Shown: positions 35,331-44,424 of the stretch, in pieces
Numbering within the stretch: the first letter of the stretch is position 1
Layout: the number at the start of each line of letters is the position of its first letter
NCBI GenBank assembly: GCA_900470775.1
Contig: UCBZ01000006.1
Span: 1 to 64,000, forward strand
DNA: 64,000 bases
Source: Hyphomicrobiales bacterium
Lineage (GTDB): Bacteria; Pseudomonadota; Alphaproteobacteria; Rhizobiales; Beijerinckiaceae
Direction of reading: 5' to 3'
Program-made: the position numbers and the translations under genes
Notes under the pieces: generated by a model
What the model saw: only the letters and a program-made list of their open reading frames with translations
What the model was told of the DNA's origin: nothing
Database searches by the model: none

Positions 35331-38300
35331 CTACACTCCGGGGGGACGCCTCAAATCCAGGGTGAGCGGGAATTCGGCGCTGCGCTCTTCAGGCGGAATC
35401 GCCAGCGCGCCGGGAGTATGACCGATCGCTTCGAAACGTGCGAGCCGGCGCGCCTCCGCTTCGTAGGAATTCACAGGCGGAGTCTCATAATTGCGACCGC
35501 CGGGATGGGCGACATGGTAGACGCAGCCGCCGAGCGAGCGCCCGACCCAGGTGTCGACGATGTCGAAGGTCAGCGGCGCATGCACAGGAATGGTCGGATG
35601 CAGGCCCGACGCCGGCTGCCACGCCTTGAAGCGCAGGCCCGCGACGCTCTCGCCCGCTCCCCCGGCTGCCGTCATCGGCAGGCGCCGCCCGTTGCAGGTG
35701 ATCAGGTGGCGGCCGGGCACGAGCCCCTTCGCCTTGACCTGAAGCCGCTCCACGGATGAGTCGACATAGCGCACCGTGCCGCCGATCGCGCCTTCCTCGC
35801 CCATGACATGCCAGGGTTCGAGTGCCTGCCGGATTTCGATCTCGACGCCGCCATGCTCGACCTTGCCGAAGAACGGAAAGCGGAACTCGGCCTGCGCCTC
35901 GAACCAGACGGGATCGAAGGCATAGCCGGCGCGGCCGAGATCGCCGAGCACATCCTTGAAATCCTGCCAGACCATCTCGGGCAGCATGAAGCGGTCGTGC
36001 AACGTCGTGCCCCAGCGCACCAGCCCGCCGGTCTGCGGCTCGCGCCAGAACCAGGCGATCAGAGCCCGCACGAGCAGTTGCTGCGCCAGACTCATGCGCG
36101 AATCCGGCGGCATCTCGAAGCCGCGGAACTCGATCAGCCCGAGCCGCCCCGTCGGCCCGTCCGGCGAGTAGAGCTTGTCGATGCAGATCTCGGTGCGGTG
36201 GGTGTTGCCGGAGACGTCGACGAGCAGGTTGCGCAGCAGCCGGTCCACCAGCCAGAGCGGGATCGTCGGCTCGCCCGGCTGCGGGATCGTGGCCAGTGCG
36301 ATCTCGAGCTCGTAGAGCGCGTCGTGGCGGCCCTCGTCGATGCGCGGCGCCTGGCTGGTCGGGCCGATGAACAGGCCTGAGAACAGATAGGACAGCGAAG
36401 GGTGCCGGTTCCAGTAGAGCACGAGGCTCTTGATCAGGTCCGGCCGGCGCAGGAAGGGCGAATCGGGCGGTGTGGACCCGCCGAGCACGACATGGTTGCC
36501 ACCGCCAGTGCCGGTATGGCGCCCGTCTACCATGAATTTCTCGGCGCAGAGCCGCGATTGCCGCGCCTCCTCATAGACGCCGCGCGTGATCTCGACCGCC
36601 TCGCGCCAGTTGCGCGCCGGATGGATGTTGACCTCGATCACGCCGGGATCGGGCGTCACCTTGACGACGTTGAGGCGCGGGTCGCTCGGCGGCGGATAGC
36701 CCTCGATATGGACGGGCTGGCCGCGCTCGCGCGCCACCTGCTCGACGCTGGCGATCAGGTCGAGATAATCCTCCAGCCGTTCGACCGGCGGCAGGAAGAC
36801 GCACAGCACGTTGTCGCGGATTTCGAGGCTGATCGCGGTGCGGACATGCTCGCCGCCGATCTCCTGCTCGGTCCGGTCCTGCGCGCTGGCGCCGGGCGTC
36901 TCGACCAAGCGCGACATCTGTTGCGGGGAGGGCGCTTCCACGCGGATCGGCGCGGCCTGAGCGGGCGGGTCGGCTGCCTGAGCGAAGCCGCCAGCCGAAC
37001 GCGGCAGCGGCGGACGCTCCTCCATCGGGTCCTGTGGATGGATATGCGGATACTCGGCTTTCGGCACGACCGGCAGCGAGCCGAGCGGCAGGCGATAGCC
37101 GACAGGCGAGTCGCCCGGCACGAGGAAGAGCTTGCCCCGGCGCAGTTTCCACTTCTCCGAGCGCCAGCGCTTGTCGCCGGCCTGGCTCTGCCAGCGCTGC
37201 ACCGGAATCACATAGCCGCGCGGCTTGCCCAGCCCGAGCTGGAAGACCTGCTGCATGCGGGCCCGCTCTTCCGGGTCGGCCAGGCGCGGGTCGAGCGGGT
37301 CGACATTGTCGGGAAGCTGGGCCTCCTTCAGCAGCCAGTAGCCGGTGTCCTCATAGGCCGGCACGACATAATCGGCGCCTAAGCCCAGTTTGTCGGACAG
37401 GCCGGCCGCCAGCGCCTCGGCCTCGGCGATCGTCGCGCCGGCTTCCAGCTCGCGGTCTCCGCCGGTGGGCGCGCCCGGTTCGCGCGCGATCAGCGCGGCA
37501 TCGCGCCAGATCGGCTCGCCGTCCTGCCGCCAGTAGAGCGCGAAGGCCCAGCGCGGCAGGCTCTCGCCCGGATACCACTTGCCCTGGCCGTAATGCAGCA
37601 TGCCGCCGGGTGCGAAGCGCTCGCGCAGCTTGCGGATCATGACGTCGGCGCGCTGGCGCTTGGTCGGCCCGACGGCGGCCGTGTTCCATTCCTCGCCGGT
37701 CTGATCGTCGATCGAGACAAAGGTCGGCTCACCGCCCATGGTCAGGCGGACATCGCCGGCCTGGAGGTCGGCCTCGACCTGCTCGCCGAGCGCATCGAGC
37801 CGCTGCCAGGATTCGTCGGAGAAGGGCAGGGTGATACGCGGCACCTCATGCACGCGCGATACGGTCATGTCGAAGTCGAAGGTCGTCTCGGCATAGCTCG
37901 CGACGCCCGAGACCGGTGCGGCCGAGCGGAAATGCGGTGTCGCTGCCAGCGGCAGATGACCCTCGCCGGTCAGCAGCCCCGAGGTCGGGTCGAGCCCGAT
38001 CCAGCCTGCGCCGGGGATATAGACCTCGGCCCAGGCATGCAGGTCGGTGAAATCCTTGTCGGTGCCGCGGGGACCTTCGAGCGGATCGATATCCGCCTTC
38101 ATCTGGATCAGGTAGCCGGAGACGAAGCGCGCCGCGAGGCCGAGATGGCGCAGGATCTGGACCAGAAGCCAGCTCGAGTCGCGGCATGAACCCGATTTGA
38201 TGTCGAGCGTGTGCTCGGGCTCCTGCACGCCGGGCTCCATGCGGATGCCATAGGCGACATAGCCCGCCAGCCGCGCATTGAGATCGACCACGAAGTTGAC

Positions 38301-38741
38301 GGTGTTGGTCGGCTCGCGCGGGATCGTGGCGAGGAAGGCCTCCAGCAGCGGCCCGGCCGGCTCGGTGACGAGATAGGGCGCGAGCTCGGCCCGCAGCTCT
38401 TCCGGATAGGTGAAGGGGAAGATCTCGGCATCGGTCTCGACGAAGAAGTCGAACGGATTGATGATCGAGAGCTCGGTGACGAGATCGACCTCGATGCGGA
38501 ACTCGGTCACCGGCTCCGGGAAGACATAGCGCGCCAGCCAATTGCCGCTCGGATCCTGCTGCCAGTTCACGAAATGCTCGGCCGGCGTGACCTTCAGCGA
38601 ATAGCTGTTGATCGCGGCGCGGCAATGCGGCGCCGGCCTCAAGCGAATGATCTGCGGCCCGAGCGTGACCGGCCGGTCGTAGCGGTAATGGGTGAGATGA
38701 TGGAGCGCAGCGATGATGGCCAAGGGCTTGAGCACCTGCAT
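35331..38741 (-). CDS. DUF2126 protein with N-terminal transglutaminase domain
   Basis: A 1136-residue protein. Residues 1-260 hold a transglutaminase-fold domain with an intact triad: Cys186 ([13 protein letters not shown]), His235 (DLHAWAEV) and Asp251 (WIGLDPTSG). The remainder is DUF2126, with blocks such as [43 protein letters not shown] and [22 protein letters not shown]2126 resembles glutamine-synthetase/GCS-like ligases, so the protein may combine a ligase with a peptidase. It starts the minus-strand operon and ends nine bases before the ATP-grasp gene. No signal peptide is apparent. Confidence 0.9.
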   Translation of the reverse strand: MQVLKPLAIIAALHHLTHYRYDRPVTLGPQIIRLRPAPHCRAAINSYSLKVTPAEHFVNWQQDPSGNWLARYVFPEPVTEFRIEVDLVTELSIINPFDFFVETDAEIFPFTYPEELRAELAPYLVTEPAGPLLEAFLATIPREPTNTVNFVVDLNARLAGYVAYGIRMEPGVQEPEHTLDIKSGSCRDSSWLLVQILRHLGLAARFVSGYLIQMKADIDPLEGPRGTDKDFTDLHAWAEVYIPGAGWIGLDPTSGLLTGEGHLPLAATPHFRSAAPVSGVASYAETTFDFDMTVSRVHEVPRITLPFSDESWQRLDALGEQVEADLQAGDVRLTMGGEPTFVSIDDQTGEEWNTAAVGPTKRQRADVMIRKLRERFAPGGMLHYGQGKWYPGESLPRWAFALYWRQDGEPIWRDAALIAREPGAPTGGDRELEAGATIAEAEALAAGLSDKLGLGADYVVPAYEDTGYWLLKEAQLPDNVDPLDPRLADPEERARMQQVFQLGLGKPRGYVIPVQRWQSQAGDKRWRSEKWKLRRGKLFLVPGDSPVGYRLPLGSLPVVPKAEYPHIHPQDPMEERPPLPRSAGGFAQAADPPAQAAPIRVEAPSPQQMSRLVETPGASAQDRTEQEIGGEHVRTAISLEIRDNVLCVFLPPVERLEDYLDLIASVEQVARERGQPVHIEGYPPPSDPRLNVVKVTPDPGVIEVNIHPARNWREAVEITRGVYEEARQSRLCAEKFMVDGRHTGTGGGNHVVLGGSTPPDSPFLRRPDLIKSLVLYWNRHPSLSYLFSGLFIGPTSQAPRIDEGRHDALYELEIALATIPQPGEPTIPLWLVDRLLRNLLVDVSGNTHRTEICIDKLYSPDGPTGRLGLIEFRGFEMPPDSRMSLAQQLLVRALIAWFWREPQTGGLVRWGTTLHDRFMLPEMVWQDFKDVLGDLGRAGYAFDPVWFEAQAEFRFPFFGKVEHGGVEIEIRQALEPWHVMGEEGAIGGTVRYVDSSVERLQVKAKGLVPGRHLITCNGRRLPMTAAGGAGESVAGLRFKAWQPASGLHPTIPVHAPLTFDIVDTWVGRSLGGCVYHVAHPGGRNYETPPVNSYEAEARRLARFEAIGHTPGALAIPPEERSAEFPLTLDLRRPPGV

Positions 38742-38840
38742 GTCGTGGGCAAGGCGGAAACGCCAGGCCGCCTCACGTTAGCGGCGCGCGGGAGGCTCGC
38801 AAAGCAGCATCTCGCCCGAGCTTGCATCATTGAAAAAACC

Positions 38841-38863
38841 CGATGCACAAGAACTGTGCATCG
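38841..38863. promoter_or_regulatory. Inverted repeat before the first peptide-ABC operon
   Basis: CGATGCACA and TGTGCATCG are perfectly complementary with a five-base spacer, 107 bases upstream of the binding-protein ATG at 38971. The remaining 229-base gap (38742-38970) shows no gene. The element may be an operator for either divergent unit or the stem of a leader. Confidence 0.55.
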
Positions 38864-38970
38864 GACGCTGGACTCCGGCTGCGCTCTGCTGGACAGAAGC
38901 CGCCAACTGGTTCCACATTGGACCGAACGGCCGCGCCGATGGCCGCAAACCTGAACAGATGGGGATTTCC

Positions 38971-40575
38971 ATGCGTCACGTTGCGAAATTGATGGTGGCG
39001 TCGGCCTTCAGCGCGCTGCTGGCCACGACCGCCCACACCACCGTGGCCTTTGCCCAGACCCCGAAGGACACGGTGGTCATGGCCAAGCAGATCGACGACA
39101 TCATCACGCTCGACCCCGCTGAGGCCTTCGAGTTCTCCGGCGTCGAGGTCGTCACCAACGTCTACGACAAGCTGATGGGCGTCGATCTCGCCAAGAACAA
39201 CGAGCTCGTCCCCGAGATCGCCCAGAGCTGGAGCGTCACGCCCGACAACCTGACCTACACCTTCAAGCTCCGCCCCGGCGTGAAATTCCACTCCGGCAAT
39301 CCGCTCACCGCCGCCGACGTGGTCTATTCCTTCCAGCGCGCGGTGACGCTGAACAAGTCGCCGGGCTTCATCCTGGCGCAGTTCGGCTTCACCAAGGACA
39401 ACGTCCTGGAGAAGGTAAAGGCCACCGATGACGGTACTCTGGTCATCACGGTCTCCAAGCCCTTCGCGCCGACCTTCTTCCTAAACTGCCTGACCTCGGG
39501 CGTCGCCTCGATCGTCGACACCAAGCTGGTCAAGGCCAATGAGAAGGACGGCGACTGGGGCAATGGCTGGCTGAAGCTCAATTCGGCCGGCTCGGGTGCC
39601 TACAAGGTTCGCGCCTATCGGCCCAACGAGCAATACGCGCTCGACGCCAATGAGAGCTGGTACAAGGGCGCGCCGAAGAGCAAGCGCATCGTCGTGCGCC
39701 ATGTCGCCGAGCCGGCCTCGCAGCGCCTGCTGCTCGAAAAGGGCGACATCGACATCGCCCGCAACCTCTCCAAGGACCAGCTCGCCGCGGTCAAGACCAA
39801 CAAGGACGTCGAGATCGTCCAGGGCGACAAGGGCTACATCCTCTATCTCGGCCTGAACCAGAAGAACCCGAACTTCGCCAAGCCGGAAGTCCGCGAGGCG
39901 CTGAAATATCTGGTCGACTACGCCTCGATCGAGCGCAACATCGTCGAGGGCACCTACAAGGCCCATGAATCCTTCCTGCCCAAGGGCTTCCTCGGCGCGA
40001 TCGACGACAAGCCCTACAAGTACGATCCGGCCAAGGCCAAGGAACTGCTCGCCAAGGCCGGCCTGCCCAACGGCTTCACCGTCACCATGGACGTCCGCTC
40101 GGTCAACCCGATCACCGACATCGCGCAGGCGATCCAGTCGAGCTGGGCCCAGGCCGGCATCAAGCTCGAACTGATCCCGGGCGACGGCAAGCAGACGCTG
40201 ACGAAGTATCGCGCCCGCACGCACGACATCTATATCGGCCAGTGGGGCCCGGATTATCTCGACCCGCACACCAATGCCGAGACCTTCGCCATCAACGAGA
40301 ACAATGGCGAGGATGCCAAGTCCAAGACGTTGGCCTGGCGCAATGCCTGGGACATCCCGGACATGACCAAGATCACCCAGGCCAACGTGCTCGAGACCGA
40401 CGCATCCAAGCGCGCCGCCGTTTATGGCGATCTCCAGCGGGAGCACCAGAAGGTCTCGCCCTTCGTGATCATGTTCCAGCAGGTCGAGGTCTCGGCCGAT
40501 CGCAAGGGCGTCAAGGGCTGGGTCATCGGGCCGAGCTCGGACACCAACTTCTACGCGCCGATCACGAAGAACTGA
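38971..40575 (+). CDS. ABC transporter substrate-binding protein, family 5 (peptide/opine type)
   Basis: A 534-residue SBP_bac_5 protein. Residues 1-29 form a signal peptide (ends TTVAFAQ). The mature N-terminus DTVVMAKQIDDIITLDPAEAFEFSG and the block LTYTFKLRPGVKFHSGNPLTAADVVYSFQR are typical for DppA/OppA-like proteins. It feeds the DppBCDF-type transporter downstream, importing a peptide, opine or similar compound into the cytoplasm; the ligand cannot be told. The ATG at 38971 was chosen for the signal peptide; an in-frame ATG at 38959 also exists. Confidence 0.93.
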   Translation: MRHVAKLMVASAFSALLATTAHTTVAFAQTPKDTVVMAKQIDDIITLDPAEAFEFSGVEVVTNVYDKLMGVDLAKNNELVPEIAQSWSVTPDNLTYTFKLRPGVKFHSGNPLTAADVVYSFQRAVTLNKSPGFILAQFGFTKDNVLEKVKATDDGTLVITVSKPFAPTFFLNCLTSGVASIVDTKLVKANEKDGDWGNGWLKLNSAGSGAYKVRAYRPNEQYALDANESWYKGAPKSKRIVVRHVAEPASQRLLLEKGDIDIARNLSKDQLAAVKTNKDVEIVQGDKGYILYLGLNQKNPNFAKPEVREALKYLVDYASIERNIVEGTYKAHESFLPKGFLGAIDDKPYKYDPAKAKELLAKAGLPNGFTVTMDVRSVNPITDIAQAIQSSWAQAGIKLELIPGDGKQTLTKYRARTHDIYIGQWGPDYLDPHTNAETFAINENNGEDAKSKTLAWRNAWDIPDMTKITQANVLETDASKRAAVYGDLQREHQKVSPFVIMFQQVEVSADRKGVKGWVIGPSSDTNFYAPITKN

Positions 40576-40590
40576 GGTTGCGGCCATCAG

Positions 40591-40627
40591 GCCCCGCCAC
40601 GGCTCTCAGGGCCGCGGCGGGGTTTTT
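40591..40627 (+). terminator. Terminator-like hairpin between binding-protein and permease genes
   Basis: A GC-rich stem (CCCCGCCACGG with CCGCGGCGGGG, one mismatch) is followed by a T-run (GGTTTTTG), 15 bases after the binding-protein stop. It lies inside an operon, so it probably acts as partial terminator or mRNA stabiliser, giving more binding protein than permease. Confidence 0.85.
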
Positions 40628-40702
40628 GCTTCGAGGCGGGCTCGATTTTGCCCGCCCTACGACAAGACCCTGCACGACAACAAGAAACGGACACTGTCGA
40701 TC

Positions 40703-41767
40703 ATGACGAGTGTGGCGCAAACCCCGGTTCGCAGGCGTTCATGGGGCGACACGGCGAAGGCCTGGGCGAAGATCGCCTCGCGCGAGCTCAGCACGGTCGC
40801 GATCACCATCTTCGGCCTGCTGCTGATCACCTTCTTCATCGCCCGCGTCATCCCGATCGACCCCGTGCTCGCCGTGGTCGGCGACAATGCGCGGCCGGAG
40901 ACCTATGAGGCGGCGCGGGTCGAACTCGGCCTCGACAAGCCGCTCTGGAAGCAATTCGCGGTCTATACCGGCAAGGTCTTCACCGGCGATCTCGGCCGCT
41001 CGGTCCTCACCTCCAACACCGTGGTCGACGACATCAAGCGCGTCTTCCCCGCGACGCTGGAACTCGCCACGCTGGGCACCCTGATCGGCTGCCTGCTCGG
41101 CATTCCGCTCGGCGTACTTGCAGCCGTCTATCAGGGCCGCTGGCCGGACCAGATCGCGCGCGTCATCGGCCTGTTCGGCTATTCGATTCCGGTCTTCTGG
41201 CTCGGCCTGATGGGCCTGCTGTTGTTCTACGCCAAGCTCGGCTGGGTCGGTGGTCCCGGCCGGGCCGGCGTCGCCTTCCAGGACCTGATCACGCCGATCA
41301 CCGGCATTCTGGTCATCGACGCCGCGATTGAGGGCGACTGGGAGGCGTTCCGCGACGCCTGGTCCCATCTCATCCTGCCCTCGGCCGTGCTCGGCATCCT
41401 CAGTGTTGCCTATATCAGCCGCATGACCCGCAGCTTCATGATCACCGAGCTGCAGCAGCAATACGTCATCGCCGCACGGGTGAAGGGGCTCTCGGAATTC
41501 CGCGTCGTCTGGCGCCACGCCATGCACAACGCCTTTGTGCCGCTGGTGACGGTGATTGCCGTCTCCTACATGCATCTGCTCGAGGGTTCGGTCCTGACCG
41601 AGACGATCTTCGCCTGGCCAGGCCTGGGGCGCTATCTCACCCATTCCCTGCTCAACGCCGACATGAACGCGGTGCTCGGCGGCACGCTGGTGATCGGCGC
41701 GGTCTTCATCGGCGTCAACCTGCTGTCCGACATCCTCGGCCGGCTCGTCGACCCCCGGACGCGATGA
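40703..41767 (+). CDS. Peptide-type ABC transporter permease, DppB-like
   Basis: A 354-residue membrane protein with about six helices. The N-terminal segment ITIFGLLLITFFIARVIPIDP and the EAA-type loop AARVKGLSEFRVVWRHAMHNAFVP define the DppB/OppB class. GSVLTETIFAWPGLGRYL is the typical signature near the C-terminus. It is 30-40 residues longer than most DppB proteins because of an insert around residues 190-225 (GPGRAGVAFQDLITPITG). It pairs with the permease encoded at 41775. Confidence 0.93.
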   Translation: MTSVAQTPVRRRSWGDTAKAWAKIASRELSTVAITIFGLLLITFFIARVIPIDPVLAVVGDNARPETYEAARVELGLDKPLWKQFAVYTGKVFTGDLGRSVLTSNTVVDDIKRVFPATLELATLGTLIGCLLGIPLGVLAAVYQGRWPDQIARVIGLFGYSIPVFWLGLMGLLLFYAKLGWVGGPGRAGVAFQDLITPITGILVIDAAIEGDWEAFRDAWSHLILPSAVLGILSVAYISRMTRSFMITELQQQYVIAARVKGLSEFRVVWRHAMHNAFVPLVTVIAVSYMHLLEGSVLTETIFAWPGLGRYLTHSLLNADMNAVLGGTLVIGAVFIGVNLLSDILGRLVDPRTR

Positions 41768-41774
41768 GGCCGGC

Positions 41775-42665
41775 ATGAGCACCTGGACAGACTATCTCCT
41801 CACTGATTCACCCGAGTCGCGCCGTCAGGCGCGGCTTGGCCAAGCCTATCGGAAATGGCTTGCCTTCCGGCGCAATCCGCTCGCCATGGTCGGGCTCGCC
41901 ATCATCGTCGCGCTGCTGCTGGTCGCGGCCTTCGCGCCTGTGATAGCGACCGCCGATCCGCTGGCGCAGAATCTCGACCGCCGCCTGCTGCCGCCCTCTG
42001 GTGGCAACTTCTTCGGCACCGATTCACTCGGCCGCGACATCTTCAGCCGCATCGTCTACGGCACCCGCGTCACGCTGGTGATCGTGCTGCTGGTCGTCAT
42101 CACGGTCGGCCCCATCGGCCTCCTGATCGGTGCAGCCTCGGGCTATCTCGGCGGCTGGGTCGACCGGCTGCTGATGCGCATCACCGACGTCTTCCTGGCC
42201 TTCCCACGGCTCGTGCTGGCGCTCGCCTTCGTGGCTGCGCTCGGCCCTGGACTGGAGAACGCCGTCATCGCCATCGCGATCACGGCCTGGCCGCCTTACG
42301 CCCGCGTCGCCCGTGCCGAGACGCTGATCATCCGCCAGCAGGATTATATCGCCGCGGTTCGCCTGCAGGGCGCCTCGCAATGGCGCATTGTCTGGAAGCA
42401 TGTCGTGCCGATGTGCCTGCCCTCGCTGATCGTACGCACGACGCTGGACATGGCCGGCATCATTCTGATCGCGGCGGGCCTCGGCTTCCTCGGGCTGGGC
42501 GCTCAGCCGCCGATCCCGGAATGGGGCGCGATGATCTCGGCCGGCCGCGAGCAGATCTTCGACCAGTGGTGGGTCGCGACCTTCCCCGGTCTGGCGATCT
42601 GCGTCGTAGCCCTCGGCTTCAACCTGCTCGGCGACGGCCTGCGTGATGTCATGGATGCGAGGTGA
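41775..42665 (+). CDS. Peptide-type ABC transporter permease, DppC-like
   Basis: A 296-residue membrane protein of the DppC/OppC class. FFGTDSLGRDIFSRIVYGTR and the EAA loop AAVRLQGASQWRIVWKHVVPMCLP are diagnostic, as is IPEWGAMISAGREQIFDQWW near the end. The N-terminal tail (about 35 residues) is cytosolic. It forms the channel with the 40703 protein. It overlaps or abuts the next ATPase gene. Confidence 0.94.
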   Translation: MSTWTDYLLTDSPESRRQARLGQAYRKWLAFRRNPLAMVGLAIIVALLLVAAFAPVIATADPLAQNLDRRLLPPSGGNFFGTDSLGRDIFSRIVYGTRVTLVIVLLVVITVGPIGLLIGAASGYLGGWVDRLLMRITDVFLAFPRLVLALAFVAALGPGLENAVIAIAITAWPPYARVARAETLIIRQQDYIAAVRLQGASQWRIVWKHVVPMCLPSLIVRTTLDMAGIILIAAGLGFLGLGAQPPIPEWGAMISAGREQIFDQWWVATFPGLAICVVALGFNLLGDGLRDVMDAR

Positions 42666-42670
42666 GCGCC

Positions 42671-43537
42671 ATGAATGAGAGCACCAGGGAACACCCCCTC
42701 CTCGAACTCGACAATCTGCGCGTCGATTTCCACACCCCGACCGGCATCGTCCAGGCGGTGCGCGGCCTGTCGTTCACGCTCGGCCGCGAACGGCTGGGCA
42801 TCGTCGGCGAATCCGGCTCCGGCAAGTCGATGACCGGCCGTGCCATCCTCGACCTCATCCCGCATCCCGGCGAGGTGAAGGCCGACCGCCTGACCTATCG
42901 CGGCCAGGATCTGTTGACGATGGACAAGCGCGCCCGCCGCAAGCTGCGCGGCCGCCATATCTCCATGGTGATGCAGGATCCGAAATTCTCGCTCAACCCG
43001 GTCCGCACGGTCGGCGACCAGATCGCCGAGGCCTATCGCGTCCACCACAAGGCGAGCGCCCGCGAGGCGAAGCAGCGCAGCCTCGCCATGCTGGAGCAGG
43101 TCCAGATTCGCGAGCCGGCGCGCGTCTACGAGCTTTATCCGCATGAGGTCTCGGGCGGCATGGGCCAGCGCGTCATGATCGCGATGATGCTGATTGCCGA
43201 GCCGGATATCCTGATCGCCGACGAGCCGACCTCGGCACTCGACGTCACCGTGCAGCTCCAGATCCTGAAGATCCTCGACGATCTCGTCACTCAGCGCGGC
43301 ATGGGCCTGATCTTCATCAGCCACGATCTGCATCTGGTGCAGTCCTTCTGCGACCGCGTCATCGTGATGTATGGCGGCAAGGCGATGGAGACCATGCCGG
43401 CCGCCGAACTCGCCGATGAATCGGCCCGCGCCCGGCGTCATCCCTATACGCTCGGCCTGCTCGGCTGCCTGCCCGATCTCGACCATCCGCGCGAGACGCT
43501 GGCGACCCTGAACCGCGATCCGGCATGGCTGGCATGA
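42671..43537 (+). CDS. Peptide-type ABC transporter ATP-binding protein, DppD-like
   Basis: A 288-residue ABC ATPase. Walker A GESGSGKSM is followed by the Q-loop region VMQDPKFSLNPV, the signature VSGGMGQR and Walker B ILIADEPTSALD. The C-terminal HPYTLGLLGCLPDLDHP is characteristic of oligopeptide ATPases but stops early, without the usual iron-sulfur-like Cys cluster. ATG at 42671 was selected because AGGTGA lies five bases before it; GTG at 42662 is an alternative. It works with the ATPase at 43534. Confidence 0.92.
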   Translation: MNESTREHPLLELDNLRVDFHTPTGIVQAVRGLSFTLGRERLGIVGESGSGKSMTGRAILDLIPHPGEVKADRLTYRGQDLLTMDKRARRKLRGRHISMVMQDPKFSLNPVRTVGDQIAEAYRVHHKASAREAKQRSLAMLEQVQIREPARVYELYPHEVSGGMGQRVMIAMMLIAEPDILIADEPTSALDVTVQLQILKILDDLVTQRGMGLIFISHDLHLVQSFCDRVIVMYGGKAMETMPAAELADESARARRHPYTLGLLGCLPDLDHPRETLATLNRDPAWLA

Positions 43538-43554
43538 CAATGGCTGGCATGAAC
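43525..43554 (+). repeat. 15-base tandem duplication at the ATPase gene junction
   Basis: ATGGCTGGCATGACA and ATGGCTGGCATGAAC follow each other directly, spanning the DppD-like stop and the DppF-like start. The duplication supplies four in-frame ATG codons (43525, 43534, 43540, 43549). Confidence 0.9.
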
Positions 43555-44301
43555 CCGCAACCCACTATCCTCGTCGAAAAGCTCAACGTCTCCTTCGGCG
43601 ATTCCCATGTCGTGAAGGACCTCTCCTTCACGGTCTCCCCCGGCGAGAGCTACGGCATCGTCGGCGAATCCGGCTCGGGCAAGTCGACCGTGCTGCGCGT
43701 GCTCTCGGGGCTGAACCCCGACTGGAGCGGCACGGTCGCGATCGACCGGCAGGTGCAGCCCAAGCGCCGCGACAAGGCGTTCTACCGTGCCGTGCAGATG
43801 GTCTTCCAGGACCCTTATGGCTCCCTGCATCCGAAGAAGACGGTCGACGACGCGCTGGCCGAGCCGCTTGCCATCCACGGTATCGGCGATGCCGAGAAGC
43901 GGATCGGGCGGGCGATGTCCGAGGTCGGCCTGCCGGCCTCCTTCCGCTTTCGTTATCCGCACCAGCTCTCCGGCGGCCAGCGCCAGCGCGTCGCGATCGC
44001 GCGTGCGCTCGTGCTCGAGCCCTCGATCCTGCTGCTCGACGAGCCGACCTCCGCGCTCGACGTCTCGATCCAGGCGGAGGTGCTCAACCTGCTTCAGGCC
44101 CTGCGGCAGGAGCGAAAGCTGACCTATATCCTAGTCAGCCACGATCTCGCGGTCGTCGCGCATATGTGCCAGCGGCTGCTGGTGATGCAGTTCGGCCGCG
44201 GCGTCGAGGAAATGACGGCGCAGACGCTGGCGGCCCGCAACCCGCAGACCGCCTACGCGCAGCAATTGCTGACAGCGAGCGAGGGCTTCCGGCGCGCCTG
44301 A
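43534..44301 (+). CDS. Peptide-type ABC transporter ATP-binding protein, DppF-like
   Basis: A 255-residue ABC ATPase. Walker A GESGSGKSTVLR, Q-loop VFQDPYGSLHPKKTV, signature LSGGQRQR and Walker B ILLLDEPTSALD are complete; VSHDLAVVAHMCQ holds the switch His. It lacks the C-terminal Cys motif of longer DppF proteins. The start was set at the ATG of the ATGA overlap with the previous gene, but the tandem repeat makes the true start ambiguous. It closes the transporter operon that began at 38971. Confidence 0.92.
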   Translation: MTMAGMNPQPTILVEKLNVSFGDSHVVKDLSFTVSPGESYGIVGESGSGKSTVLRVLSGLNPDWSGTVAIDRQVQPKRRDKAFYRAVQMVFQDPYGSLHPKKTVDDALAEPLAIHGIGDAEKRIGRAMSEVGLPASFRFRYPHQLSGGQRQRVAIARALVLEPSILLLDEPTSALDVSIQAEVLNLLQALRQERKLTYILVSHDLAVVAHMCQRLLVMQFGRGVEEMTAQTLAARNPQTAYAQQLLTASEGFRRA

Positions 44302-44424
44302 GGTCGGCCTTCCCCGCTTGCAAAGCGTTTGGCAATCACGCGTCTTGGTCGCATTCTCGTCGCAAGTCCGGAGTCCTGATGGACGCCGCTCGGATATCGG
44401 GACCGGGCATGGAGAATGAGAGAT

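Noticed and set aside
44318..44335. TTGC-N10-GCAA upstream of zwf as a HexR-like operator.
   Set aside because: Only four bases per arm and no resemblance to the known AT-rich HexR palindrome; expected by chance.
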